Assembly: GCF_003610785.1 (NCBI RefSeq)
Contig: NZ_RAQQ01000002.1
Span: forward strand, 310,001 to 374,000
From: Micromonospora globbae
GTDB taxonomy: Bacteria; Actinomycetota; Actinomycetes; Mycobacteriales; Micromonosporaceae
DNA length: 64,000 bases
Reading direction: 5' to 3'
Of the stretch, positions 25,922 through 32,935 are shown piece after piece (position 1 is the stretch's first letter; every line of letters starts with the position of its first letter). The translations under genes were made by a program, and so were the position numbers. The notes below the pieces were generated by a model that saw only the letters and a program-made list of their open reading frames with translations, was not told the DNA's origin and made no database searches.

Positions 25922-26569
25922 GTGCGCATCCGTCCCATCTCGCCCGAGCGGCTCGTCGCGGAACTCACCGACCACCTGGCGGAGCGGGCCGCCGGCACCG
26001 GCACCGGGCGGCTCCGGGTCGGCGTCGACGGCCCGGACGCCGCGGCCCCGGACGAGCTGGCGGCCGCCCTGGTCGACCCGTTGCGCGCCCGGGGCCGCCC
26101 GGTGCTGCACGTGCGGGCCGGCGACTTCCTGCGCCCCGCCTCCGTCCGCCTCGAACGGGGGCGCACCAACCCGGACGCGTACTACGAGGGCTGGGTGGAC
26201 GAGTCCGGCCTGCGCCGGGAGGTGCTCGACCCGGCCGGTCCGGGCGGCTCGGGCCGGATGCTGCCCTCGCTCTGGGACGCCGACGCCGACCGGGCGAGCC
26301 GCGCGGCGTACGTGCGACTGCCGCCCGGCGGGGTCGTGCTCGTGAGCGGGGCGCTGCTGCTCGGCGGAGGGCTGCCCTTCGACGTCACCGTCCACCTGGC
26401 TCTCTCCGCGGCCGCGCTGCGCCGGCGCACCGCACCGGAGCGGCGGTGGACCCTGCCGGCCTTCGACCGGTACGCCGCGGAGGTCGCCCCCGACTCCTTC
26501 GCCGACGTCGTCGTGCGGGTCGACGACCCCCGCCACCCGGCCCTCGTCGAGCCCGCGGAGCCCGCCTGA
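25922..26569 (+). CDS. uridine kinase-like protein lacking a Walker A lysine
   Basis: This 215-residue protein aligns by pattern with the actinobacterial uridine kinase-like group: LRVGVDGPDAAAPDELA (about residues 30-46), LHVRAGDFLRPASVRLERG, PDAYYEGWVDESGLRREVLD and FDVTVHLALSAAALRRR. The P-loop position reads GPDAAAPDE instead of the GxxGSGKST of true uridine kinases, so ATP-dependent phosphorylation is doubtful. The GTG start follows CAGGAT by 6 nt, a likely leaderless arrangement. The gene is independent of the winged-helix pair. Confidence 0.7.
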   Translation: MRIRPISPERLVAELTDHLAERAAGTGTGRLRVGVDGPDAAAPDELAAALVDPLRARGRPVLHVRAGDFLRPASVRLERGRTNPDAYYEGWVDESGLRREVLDPAGPGGSGRMLPSLWDADADRASRAAYVRLPPGGVVLVSGALLLGGGLPFDVTVHLALSAAALRRRTAPERRWTLPAFDRYAAEVAPDSFADVVVRVDDPRHPALVEPAEPA

Positions 26570-26700
26570 GCGCGCCGACGGCAAGCCCGGCGGGCGGCGC
26601 ACGGCACCAGCGCGGGCGGGTGGGCGAGGCGCCGGCGAGCGTGGCGCGCTCGCTCCGGCGCAGGGGTGACGGAACCGCACCGGCGTCCGGAAAATCCCCG

Positions 26701-26726
26701 GTTTGATCGACTGGCGGGGTGGGTAT
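26701..26726 (+). promoter_or_regulatory. SigB/SigF-type promoter of the DksA-like gene
   Basis: GTTT (26701-26704), 16 nt, GGGTAT (26721-26726). It is an exact match, with a longer leader (about 100 nt) before the ATG at 26834 than in the other stress genes. Confidence 0.7.
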
Positions 26727-26833
26727 TCGCCCGGCTCACAGAGCACGGGTGACCGCTCGTGCACCGGACGCGACGACCGGGGCCACCGCGCACCGGGCCC
26801 CGGTTGACCAGAGGCCAGGAAAGGCAGGCAGTC

Positions 26834-27232
26834 ATGCTCGTCCACGACACGGTAGGAACGGGCCGTACCCAGGCGGAGATCGACCAGATCCGGCAGTCCC
26901 TCCAGGCGCGCTACGACGAGCTGTCCGCGGAGTACGAGCAGGCGGTGCTGCAGAGCCAGGTGCTGCGGCTGGTCGAGGTCGGCGACACCGCCGGCGACGA
27001 CCAGGCCGACAGCGGCACCAAGACCGCCGAGCGGGACACCGCCCAGTCCCTGCTGCGGACGATCCTCGACCGCCGCGCCCAGTACGAGCACGCCCTCACC
27101 CGCCTCGAAGAGGGCACCTACGGCTTCTGCGAGGGCTGCTCGGCGCCGATCCCCGTCGAGCGGCTGGAGATCTTCCCCTCCGCCACCACCTGCGTCACCT
27201 GCAAGCAGACCCGGGAGCGGCGGGCGGCCTGA
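26834..27232 (+). CDS. TraR/DksA-type zinc-finger protein
   Basis: This 132-residue protein has an N-terminal coiled-coil hairpin (about residues 10-90, with IDQIRQSLQARYDELSAEYE) and a C-terminal four-cysteine zinc finger, CEGC then CVTC with 17 residues between (about 98-122). DksA/TraR proteins reach into the RNA polymerase secondary channel and modulate initiation. The coiled-coil tip acidic pair (Asp-Asp-Gln-Ala-Asp) resembles the DksA tip. The start follows GGAAAGG. It is transcribed from an exact stress promoter, so it may be a stress-phase transcription modulator. Confidence 0.85.
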   Translation: MLVHDTVGTGRTQAEIDQIRQSLQARYDELSAEYEQAVLQSQVLRLVEVGDTAGDDQADSGTKTAERDTAQSLLRTILDRRAQYEHALTRLEEGTYGFCEGCSAPIPVERLEIFPSATTCVTCKQTRERRAA

Positions 27233-27278
27233 CGAGCCAGCGGTTGCCGGTCGGTCCGGAGCGCGGTGGACTCCACCC

Positions 27279-28151
27279 ATGGGTGACATCAAGGTGGGCA
27301 CCGCGTCCTGGACCGACCGGACGCTGTTGGACTCCGGCTGGTACCCGCAGACCGCGGACACCCCGGAGAAGCGGCTGGCGTACTACGCCCGGCAGTTCCC
27401 GCTGGTCGAGGTGGACGCCACCTACTACTCACCGCCGGCCGAGCGGACGGCGCGGCTGTGGGCCGAGCGCACCCCGGCCGGCTTCACGTTCAACGTCAAG
27501 GCGTTCAGCCTGCTCACCGGGCACCCCACCCGGGTGAGCGCCCTCTACAAGGACCTGCGGCCGCAGACCGACAAGCGCAACGTCTATCCCGACGACCTCG
27601 CGCCGCAGGCGTACGAGGAGGTGTGGACGCGCTTCCTCACGGCACTCGACCCGCTCGTCGAGGCGGGCAAGCTCGGCGCGCTGCTGTTCCAGTTCCCGCC
27701 GTGGTTCACCATCCGGCGCGACAACAAGCAGTACCTGCTGGAGGTCGCGAAGCGCTGCGCGCCGCTGCGGCCGGTGATCGAGTTCCGGCACGCCTCCTGG
27801 TTCGACGGGGACAACCGGGACGAGACGCTGGAGTTCCTGCGCAAGCACCACCTGCCGTACGTCTGCGTGGACATGCCGCAGGGACACCGCTCGTCCGTCC
27901 CGCCCGTCCTGGCCGCCACGGCGGACCTCGCCGTGGTGCGCTTCCACGGGCACAGCGAGAAGTGGACCAGCACCGACATCCACGAGAAGTTCGGCTACCG
28001 CTACTCCGACCGGGAACTGCGCGACTGGGCGCCGAAACTGCGCGAGCTGGCCGACTCGGCGCGGGAGACGCACGTGCTCATGAACAACTGCTACCGCGAC
28101 TACGCGCAGACCAACGCCGCCACCCTCGCCGGGCTGCTCGGCGCCGACTGA
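27279..28151 (+). CDS. DUF72 (YecE-like) protein, first copy
   Basis: This 290-residue TIM-barrel-like DUF72 protein carries the usual motifs: GTASWTDRTLLDSGWYPQ near the N-terminus, PLVEVDATYYSPPAERT, FTFNVKAFSLLTGHPTR, LLFQFPPWF, VIEFRHASWF and VVRFHGH. The reaction is not established; the family is sometimes linked to nucleic-acid or thiol chemistry. A second, shorter DUF72 gene lies at 28915 on the other strand. No Shine-Dalgarno is close to the ATG. It stands between the DksA-like and DUF2267 genes with no clear operon link. Confidence 0.88.
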   Translation: MGDIKVGTASWTDRTLLDSGWYPQTADTPEKRLAYYARQFPLVEVDATYYSPPAERTARLWAERTPAGFTFNVKAFSLLTGHPTRVSALYKDLRPQTDKRNVYPDDLAPQAYEEVWTRFLTALDPLVEAGKLGALLFQFPPWFTIRRDNKQYLLEVAKRCAPLRPVIEFRHASWFDGDNRDETLEFLRKHHLPYVCVDMPQGHRSSVPPVLAATADLAVVRFHGHSEKWTSTDIHEKFGYRYSDRELRDWAPKLRELADSARETHVLMNNCYRDYAQTNAATLAGLLGAD

Positions 28152-28258
28152 CCGGGCTCACCCCGGACGGGTGACGCCACCTCACCCACCCGAGCGGCAC
28201 CGTGGAGGGTGCGTGCGGTCGGTCCACCGACCGGCGCACCACGAGGAGGTGACCGGGA

Positions 28259-28453
28259 ATGACGGCTCGGGTGGTGACGGATCCCCGGCGCGGGGCCGTC
28301 CTGCACGTGGTCGGCGCGTCCGGCGACGCCCGGCAGGCCCCGCGGGCCGGCCGGCGCAGCCCCGTCCGGGCGCGTCCCGGACCGGCGGGTCCGCCGCGAC
28401 GCGACGACGACCGACGCTGGGTAACCGACGAACGGGGGTGGGAAGATGGCTGA
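28259..28453 (+). CDS. small Arg/Pro-rich protein overlapping the DUF2267 gene
   Basis: This 64-residue open frame has a strong ribosome site (GAGGAGGTGA) ideally spaced before its ATG, and an 8-nt overlap with the next start (ATGGCTGA). It begins MTARVVTDPRRGAVLHVVG and then turns into an Arg/Pro-rich low-complexity tail that looks disordered. No family is recognised. The ribosome site and coupling argue for translation. The composition argues for caution. Confidence 0.45.
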   Translation: MTARVVTDPRRGAVLHVVGASGDARQAPRAGRRSPVRARPGPAGPPRRDDDRRWVTDERGWEDG

Positions 28454-28874
28454 GCAGTTGGTGTCGGCGTTCGAGTCCTCGATGGACAAGACGAACCTGA
28501 TCCTGAAGGACATCGAGAACGCCTACGGCTGGCCCAAGGAACAGCGCAACCAGTCCTACGCGGCGCTGCGCACGGTGCTGCACCTGCTGCGCGACCGGCT
28601 GCCGGTGCAGGAGAGCGCCGAGTTCGCCCAGCAGCTGCCGGTGCTGGTGCGCGGCATCTACTACGACGGGTGGAACCCGTCCGACGTGCCGATCAAGCTG
28701 AACCGGGACGACTTCCTCTACGAGGTCCGGCAGGGCTTCCCGTACGACGTGGAGGGCGGCCCGGAGCGGGTCGTGCAGGTGGTGCTCGACACCCTGCGCC
28801 GGCACGTCACCCAGGGCGAGTGGGAGGACGTCAAGGACACCATGCCCCGGGACCTGGCCCGGATGATGCCGTGA
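28446..28874 (+). CDS. DUF2267 protein
   Basis: This 142-residue all-helical DUF2267 protein contains the family motifs WPKEQRNQSYAALRTVLHLL, LPVQESAEFAQQLPVLVRGI, YYDGWNPSD and FPYDVEGGPERVVQVVLDTL. The function is unknown; members often sit among stress genes. A G-rich site (GGGTGGGAAG) lies before the ATG, and it is coupled to the upstream 64-residue frame. It is followed by a strong hairpin shared with the convergent DUF72 gene. Confidence 0.88.
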   Translation: MAEQLVSAFESSMDKTNLILKDIENAYGWPKEQRNQSYAALRTVLHLLRDRLPVQESAEFAQQLPVLVRGIYYDGWNPSDVPIKLNRDDFLYEVRQGFPYDVEGGPERVVQVVLDTLRRHVTQGEWEDVKDTMPRDLARMMP

Positions 28875-28882
28875 GGTGACGC

Positions 28883-28910
28883 CGGCCCGCCCCGCCTCCG
28901 GGGCGGGCCG
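28883..28910. terminator. bidirectional hairpin terminator
   Basis: A perfect 12-bp stem (CGGCCCGCCCCG and its complement) with a CCTC loop lies between the convergent DUF2267 and DUF72 genes. Confidence 0.75.
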
Positions 28911-28914
28911 AAGG

Positions 28915-29667
28915 TCACCCGGCGGGGACGCGGCTCACCGGCAGCCCGGCCCGCCGGGCCAGGCGGGCGAAGGCGACGGCGTCGACGATCGCCGCCCCGC
29001 CCGGATCGTTGTTGAAGTAGACGTACGCCGGCGCGTCGCCGAACGCCTCGGCGATCCGGCGCACCCAGGAGGCGAGCGCCGCGCGGCCGTACCGCGGATG
29101 CGGGTGCGCACGCCCCTCGTGCAGCCGCAGGTAGCCGAAGTCGGTGGTGCGCCACAGCGGCGTGACCGGCCGGCCCCGGCGGTCCGCCCAGACCAGCGCC
29201 GCCCGGTGCCGCTCCAGCACCGCCCGGGTGGCGGCCGTCCACCACGACGGGTGGCGCGGCTCGACGGCCACCCGCACGTCCGGCGGGAACAGCCGCAGGG
29301 TGCCGTCGAGCGCCGCGGTGTCGGCGCCGAGGGTCGGCGGCAGTTGCAGCAGGACCGGCCCGAGCCGGTCGCCGAGCGCGGTGGCCCGGCCGAGGAAGCG
29401 GGCGACCGGTTCGGCGGGCTCCGCGAGCCGCCGGATGTGGGTCAGGTAGCGGCTCATCTTCACCGCCACGCAGAAGTCGTCCGGCGTACGGGCCCGCCAG
29501 GCGGCGAACGTGTCCCGCTCCGGCAGCCGGTAGAAGGCGTTGTTGACCTCCACGGTGGCGAACCGCTCCGCGTAGTGCTCCAGCCAGAGCCGCTGCGGCA
29601 GCCCGGGCGGGTAGAACCGGTCGCGCCAGTCGCGGTACTGCCATCCCGAGGTGCCGACCAGGACCAT
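28915..29667 (-). CDS. DUF72 (YecE-like) protein, second copy
   Basis: This 250-residue DUF72 protein has LVGTSGWQYRDWRDRFYPPG at the start, ATVEVNNAFYRLPERDTF, FCVAVKMSRYLTHIRRL, PVLLQLPPTL, VAVEPRHPSWW and YVYFNNDPGGAAI near the end. It is about 40 residues shorter than the copy at 27279 and diverged, so this is not a recent duplication. It begins 6 nt after the PIG-L deacetylase gene on the same strand and is co-transcribed with it. Confidence 0.88.
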   Translation of the reverse strand: MVLVGTSGWQYRDWRDRFYPPGLPQRLWLEHYAERFATVEVNNAFYRLPERDTFAAWRARTPDDFCVAVKMSRYLTHIRRLAEPAEPVARFLGRATALGDRLGPVLLQLPPTLGADTAALDGTLRLFPPDVRVAVEPRHPSWWTAATRAVLERHRAALVWADRRGRPVTPLWRTTDFGYLRLHEGRAHPHPRYGRAALASWVRRIAEAFGDAPAYVYFNNDPGGAAIVDAVAFARLARRAGLPVSRVPAG

Positions 29668-29673
29668 CGCCGG

Positions 29674-30423
29674 CTACCAGAGGTCGAAGCGGAACACCTC
29701 GAACGCGACGCCGTAGCGGACGCCCAGCCGGGTGCCGGTCGGCCGCGCGAGCCCCTCCAGGAACTCCTCGGCGTCGAAGCCGCCGTCGCCCAGCCCGGCC
29801 AGGTACGCCTCGTGCGCCCGCAGGGAGGCCACCCCCCGGTCGAACGTGTCGGTCACGTCGACACCGTGCGCGGCGAGGGGCGACGCCGCGGCCCACACCT
29901 GCCGGACCCCGGCCCACCGCTCGAGGCCGTCGGTGAGCTGCTCCGGGAACACCCACCGGTTGCCGGCGTCGCGCACGGCGTCCAGCACCGCCCGCCCCGT
30001 GGCGATGTGGTCCGCCTGGTTCAGGGCGTACGCGCCGTCCCACGTCTCCCGGAAGTTCGTCGTGATGACGATCTCGGGCCGGTGCCGCCGCACCACCTCG
30101 GCGATCGCGCGTCGCAGTGGCACGCCGTACTCCAGGACGCCGTCGGGCAGCCCGAGGAACTCGACGGTGTCGACCCCGACGAGCGCCGCCGAGTCCCGCT
30201 GCTCCTGCTCCCGGATCTGCCGGGCGCGCTCGGGCGGGATCCCGTCGATGCCCGCCTCCCCGCTGGTGACGAGGCAGTAGGCGATCCGCTTGCCCTGGCC
30301 GGTCCAGCGCGCGATGGCCGCGGCCGCGCCGAACTCCAGGTCGTCGGGGTGGGCCACGACCGCCAGCGCGCGCTGCCAGTCCTCTGTCACCGGTTCGAGC
30401 GGAAGCATGGTGGGCTCGGTCAT
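29674..30423 (-). CDS. PIG-L family N-acetyl-sugar deacetylase
   Basis: This 249-residue zinc-dependent hydrolase is of the PIG-L/MshB/BshB superfamily. The metal motif AHPDDLEFG lies near residue 26, and a later histidine in LNQADHIATG near 140 completes the usual His-Asp-Asp...His site. The substrate is probably an N-acetylglucosamine conjugate. The protein differs enough from MshB that I do not assign mycothiol deacetylation. ATG 30423 has GGAGG 5 nt upstream; GTG 30429 overlaps that site. It forms an operon with the downstream DUF72 gene. Confidence 0.87.
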   Translation of the reverse strand: MTEPTMLPLEPVTEDWQRALAVVAHPDDLEFGAAAAIARWTGQGKRIAYCLVTSGEAGIDGIPPERARQIREQEQRDSAALVGVDTVEFLGLPDGVLEYGVPLRRAIAEVVRRHRPEIVITTNFRETWDGAYALNQADHIATGRAVLDAVRDAGNRWVFPEQLTDGLERWAGVRQVWAAASPLAAHGVDVTDTFDRGVASLRAHEAYLAGLGDGGFDAEEFLEGLARPTGTRLGVRYGVAFEVFRFDLW

Positions 30424-30573
30424 CGACACCTCCTGCGCGTCCGCCCCATCCTGCCACCGCCGTCCGCGGCGTGCCGCCCGCCGTCCGCGCGGCCGGCGCC
30501 GGCGGGTCGGACCGTCGGTGCGGCCGCGCTGGCCGAACCGCCCGTGCGCGCCCTACCGGCCGTCTACGGTGTG

Positions 30574-30599
30574 GTTAGAGGAGACCGAGGGTGGGGTAG
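30574..30599 (+). promoter_or_regulatory. near-match SigB/SigF-type promoter of the Gly-rich repeat protein
   Basis: GTTA (30574-30577), 16 nt, exact GGGTAG (30594-30599), 54 nt before the ATG. Only the fourth -35 base differs from the other stress promoters. Confidence 0.55.
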
Positions 30600-30652
30600 C
30601 ACCCGCTGCACGACGGACCCCGGCGTAGGCGGGGCGGCATGAGGGAGCAGCG

Positions 30653-30943
30653 ATGGCACTCAGCGACGACGACATGACGACCAGCGGCGCCGGTGGCGGC
30701 GAGGGTCCCGCCGACGGGGGCGCGACGCCGGGCAAGCGCGACGGCGGCGCGGACGGCAGCGCCGACGAGGGTGTCGAGCGCGGTCTCGACCGGGGGGCCG
30801 ACGAGGGCGCGGAGGGCCCGGCGGACGGCGGCGCCACTCCCGGCAAGCAGGACGGCGGCGCCGACGGCGCGGCCGAGGGCCCGGCGGACGGCGGCACCAC
30901 CCCGGGCAAGCAGGACGGCGGCGCCGACGGCCCGGCCAACTGA
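30653..30943 (+). CDS. Gly/Asp-rich repeat protein, hydrophilin-like
   Basis: This 96-residue protein is of very low complexity, rich in Gly, Asp, Ala and Glu, without aromatic or long hydrophobic stretches. It contains three imperfect copies of the unit GPADGGATPGKQDGGADG (starting near residues 18, 55 and 75). The composition is that of hydrophilins such as the Bacillus general stress protein GsiB, which protect proteins on drying or osmotic stress; there is no sequence homology I can claim. GAGGGAGC precedes the ATG. A stress-type promoter lies upstream and the JmjC-type cupin gene begins 9 nt after the stop. Confidence 0.7.
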   Translation: MALSDDDMTTSGAGGGEGPADGGATPGKRDGGADGSADEGVERGLDRGADEGAEGPADGGATPGKQDGGADGAAEGPADGGTTPGKQDGGADGPAN

Positions 30944-30952
30944 CCGATCGCC

Positions 30953-32227
30953 ATGACGGACATCGACCCGCCGGGCGGCAACGGCCGCCCGGCGGTGCCG
31001 TCGCAGGCCGCGGCGGACGCCCTCGCCCGCTGCGTGGCCGTGGAGCCCGCGAAGTTCGCCGCCGCGCACTGGGGCCGGACCCCGCTGCTGTCCCGGGCCG
31101 ACGAACTGCCGAACCGGGCCGGCTTCACCGACCTGTTCAGCCCCGACGACGCCGACGAGCTGCTCAGCCGGCGCGGCCTGCGTACGCCGTTCCTGCGGAT
31201 CGCCAAGGACGGCGAGCTGGTGCCGCCGGCCCGCTGGACCGGCGGGGGCGGCGCCGGCGCCGAGATCGGCGACCAGGTCCTCGACGAGCGGGTGCTGGAG
31301 CAGTACGCCGCCGGAGCGACCCTCGTGCTGCAGGGCCTGCACCGCACCTGGCCGCCGCTCATCGACCTCGCCCGCGACCTGGGTCTCGCGCTGGGCCAGC
31401 CGTTGCAGGTCAACGCCTACCTCACGCCGGCCGGCAACCAGGGGTTCGCCACCCACTACGACACCCACGACGTCTTCGTGCTCCAGGTCGACGGCCGCAA
31501 GCACTGGCGGATCCACCCGCCGGTGCTGCCCGACCCGCTGGAACGGCAGCCGTGGGGCGGCCGGGCCGACGAGGTCGCCGCGACCGCGGCCGGACCGGCC
31601 ACGCTCGACGTCGTCCTCGCCCCGGGCGACGCGCTCTACCTGCCGCGCGGCTGGCTGCACAGCGCACAGGCGCAGGAGTACAGCTCGCTGCACCTGACCG
31701 TGGGCGTGCGCGCCCTCACCCGGTACGCGCTCGTCGAGGAGCTGCTGGCGCTGGCCGCCGAGGACGGCCGGTTGCGGACGAGCCTGCCGCTGGGCATCGA
31801 CGTGGCCGACCCGGACGCCGTCGAGCCGGAACTCACCGAGACGGTGGAGGCGCTGCGGGACTGGCTGCTGCGCGTCGACCCCGCGGCGGTGGCCGGGCGG
31901 CTGCGGAGGCGGGCCTGGCCCGCGGCCCGGCCGGCGCCCATCCGCCCGCTCGCTCAGGCCGCCGTGCTCGCCACACTGGACGCCGACACGCGGGTCGCGG
32001 TGCGGCCCGGGCTGCGGTGGCAGCTCGAACCCGAGGGCGACGACCGGGTCGCGCTGCGGCTGTTCGACCGCACCATCACGCTGCCCGCCCAGTGCGCGCC
32101 CGCCGTCCGGGCGCTGCTCACCGGCGCGGTCGGCCGGGTCGGTGACCTGCCGGGCCTCGACGACGACGCCGACCGGGTGACGCTGGCCCGCCGGCTGCTG
32201 CGGGAGGCCGTGCTGGTCCCCGCCTGA
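30953..32227 (+). CDS. JmjC/cupin-type 2-oxoglutarate oxygenase, ribosomal-protein hydroxylase-like
   Basis: This 424-residue protein has the RoxA/YcfD-type layout. The JmjC cupin core at about residues 80-260 has the iron motif THYDTHDVF (His-x-Asp, about 164-172) and a distal histidine in LPRGWLHSA (about 225). A helical dimerisation region and a C-terminal winged-helix-like domain follow. Bacterial relatives hydroxylate an arginine in ribosomal protein L16. Whether this member targets a ribosomal protein is an inference. It follows the hydrophilin-like gene by 9 nt and probably shares its stress-type promoter. Confidence 0.82.
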   Translation: MTDIDPPGGNGRPAVPSQAAADALARCVAVEPAKFAAAHWGRTPLLSRADELPNRAGFTDLFSPDDADELLSRRGLRTPFLRIAKDGELVPPARWTGGGGAGAEIGDQVLDERVLEQYAAGATLVLQGLHRTWPPLIDLARDLGLALGQPLQVNAYLTPAGNQGFATHYDTHDVFVLQVDGRKHWRIHPPVLPDPLERQPWGGRADEVAATAAGPATLDVVLAPGDALYLPRGWLHSAQAQEYSSLHLTVGVRALTRYALVEELLALAAEDGRLRTSLPLGIDVADPDAVEPELTETVEALRDWLLRVDPAAVAGRLRRRAWPAARPAPIRPLAQAAVLATLDADTRVAVRPGLRWQLEPEGDDRVALRLFDRTITLPAQCAPAVRALLTGAVGRVGDLPGLDDDADRVTLARRLLREAVLVPA

Positions 32228-32269
32228 CGCCGCCGCCCACCGGCCGGCGACCCAGCGGCACGACGCTGG

Positions 32270-32935
32270 TCACCGGCCGGCGACCAGCAGCACGACGGTG
32301 GTCACCAGCCCGGCGGTCAGCACCACGATCATCGGGCGGGGGCCGAGGACGGCGTGCCGCCGGTCGGCGAGCACCTTCGCCGGTACCAGGCCGACCAGCG
32401 GGCCGAACAGCGTCACCACGAGGGCGAGCACCGGCATCCCGACCGCGAGGTCGCCGCCGTAGCCGACGCCGGCGGCCCGGGCGGCCGCCCCGAGGGCGTA
32501 CGCGAGCACGGCGCCGGCCACCCCGCAGAGGGCGAGCAGCGGGTTCGTCGAACCGGGCAGCTCGCCCGGCTTGCGGGTCCGGTCGAGCAGTTCGCGGACC
32601 CGGTCGAGCAGCAGGACCGGGTCGGCGTCGACACCGGACGTGGGCGCCGGGGGTTCGGCGAGCCGCCGACCGGCGGCGCCGAGCCGCTCCCGCAACTGCT
32701 GCCACAGGTGCGCCACCTCCGCGTCCACCCGCTCCTGGAGTTCCCGCGCCTCGGCCAGGTCCCGCTCGGCCCGCCGGACCCGCTCCTCGGCCTCGGCCAC
32801 GGCCCGGTCGGCCGCCGCGCACTGCCGCTCGTGCCAGGCCCGCGCCTCCTCCCGCTGGGCGTGCACCCGTTCGCTCACGTCGGCCAGCCGCCGCACCTGC
32901 GCGGCGTACGTCTCACTGGGCACCGGTTGGTTCAT
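32270..32935 (-). CDS. coiled-coil membrane protein of the FtsK/EccC-like operon
   Basis: This 221-residue protein starts with a long N-terminal coiled coil (about residues 10-85, with VRRAERDLAEARELQERVDA) and ends with three hydrophobic helices (LALCGVAGAVLAYALGAA; VGMPVLALVVTLFGPLVGLV; MIVVLTAGLVTTVVLLVAG). It is the last gene of the operon; its ATG overlaps the stop of the ATPase gene by 4 nt. Topology suggests a membrane partner or anchor for the ATPase. No family is recognised. Long open sequence upstream in the same frame belongs to the shadow of the ATPase gene. Confidence 0.75.
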   Translation of the reverse strand: MNQPVPSETYAAQVRRLADVSERVHAQREEARAWHERQCAAADRAVAEAEERVRRAERDLAEARELQERVDAEVAHLWQQLRERLGAAGRRLAEPPAPTSGVDADPVLLLDRVRELLDRTRKPGELPGSTNPLLALCGVAGAVLAYALGAAARAAGVGYGGDLAVGMPVLALVVTLFGPLVGLVPAKVLADRRHAVLGPRPMIVVLTAGLVTTVVLLVAGR

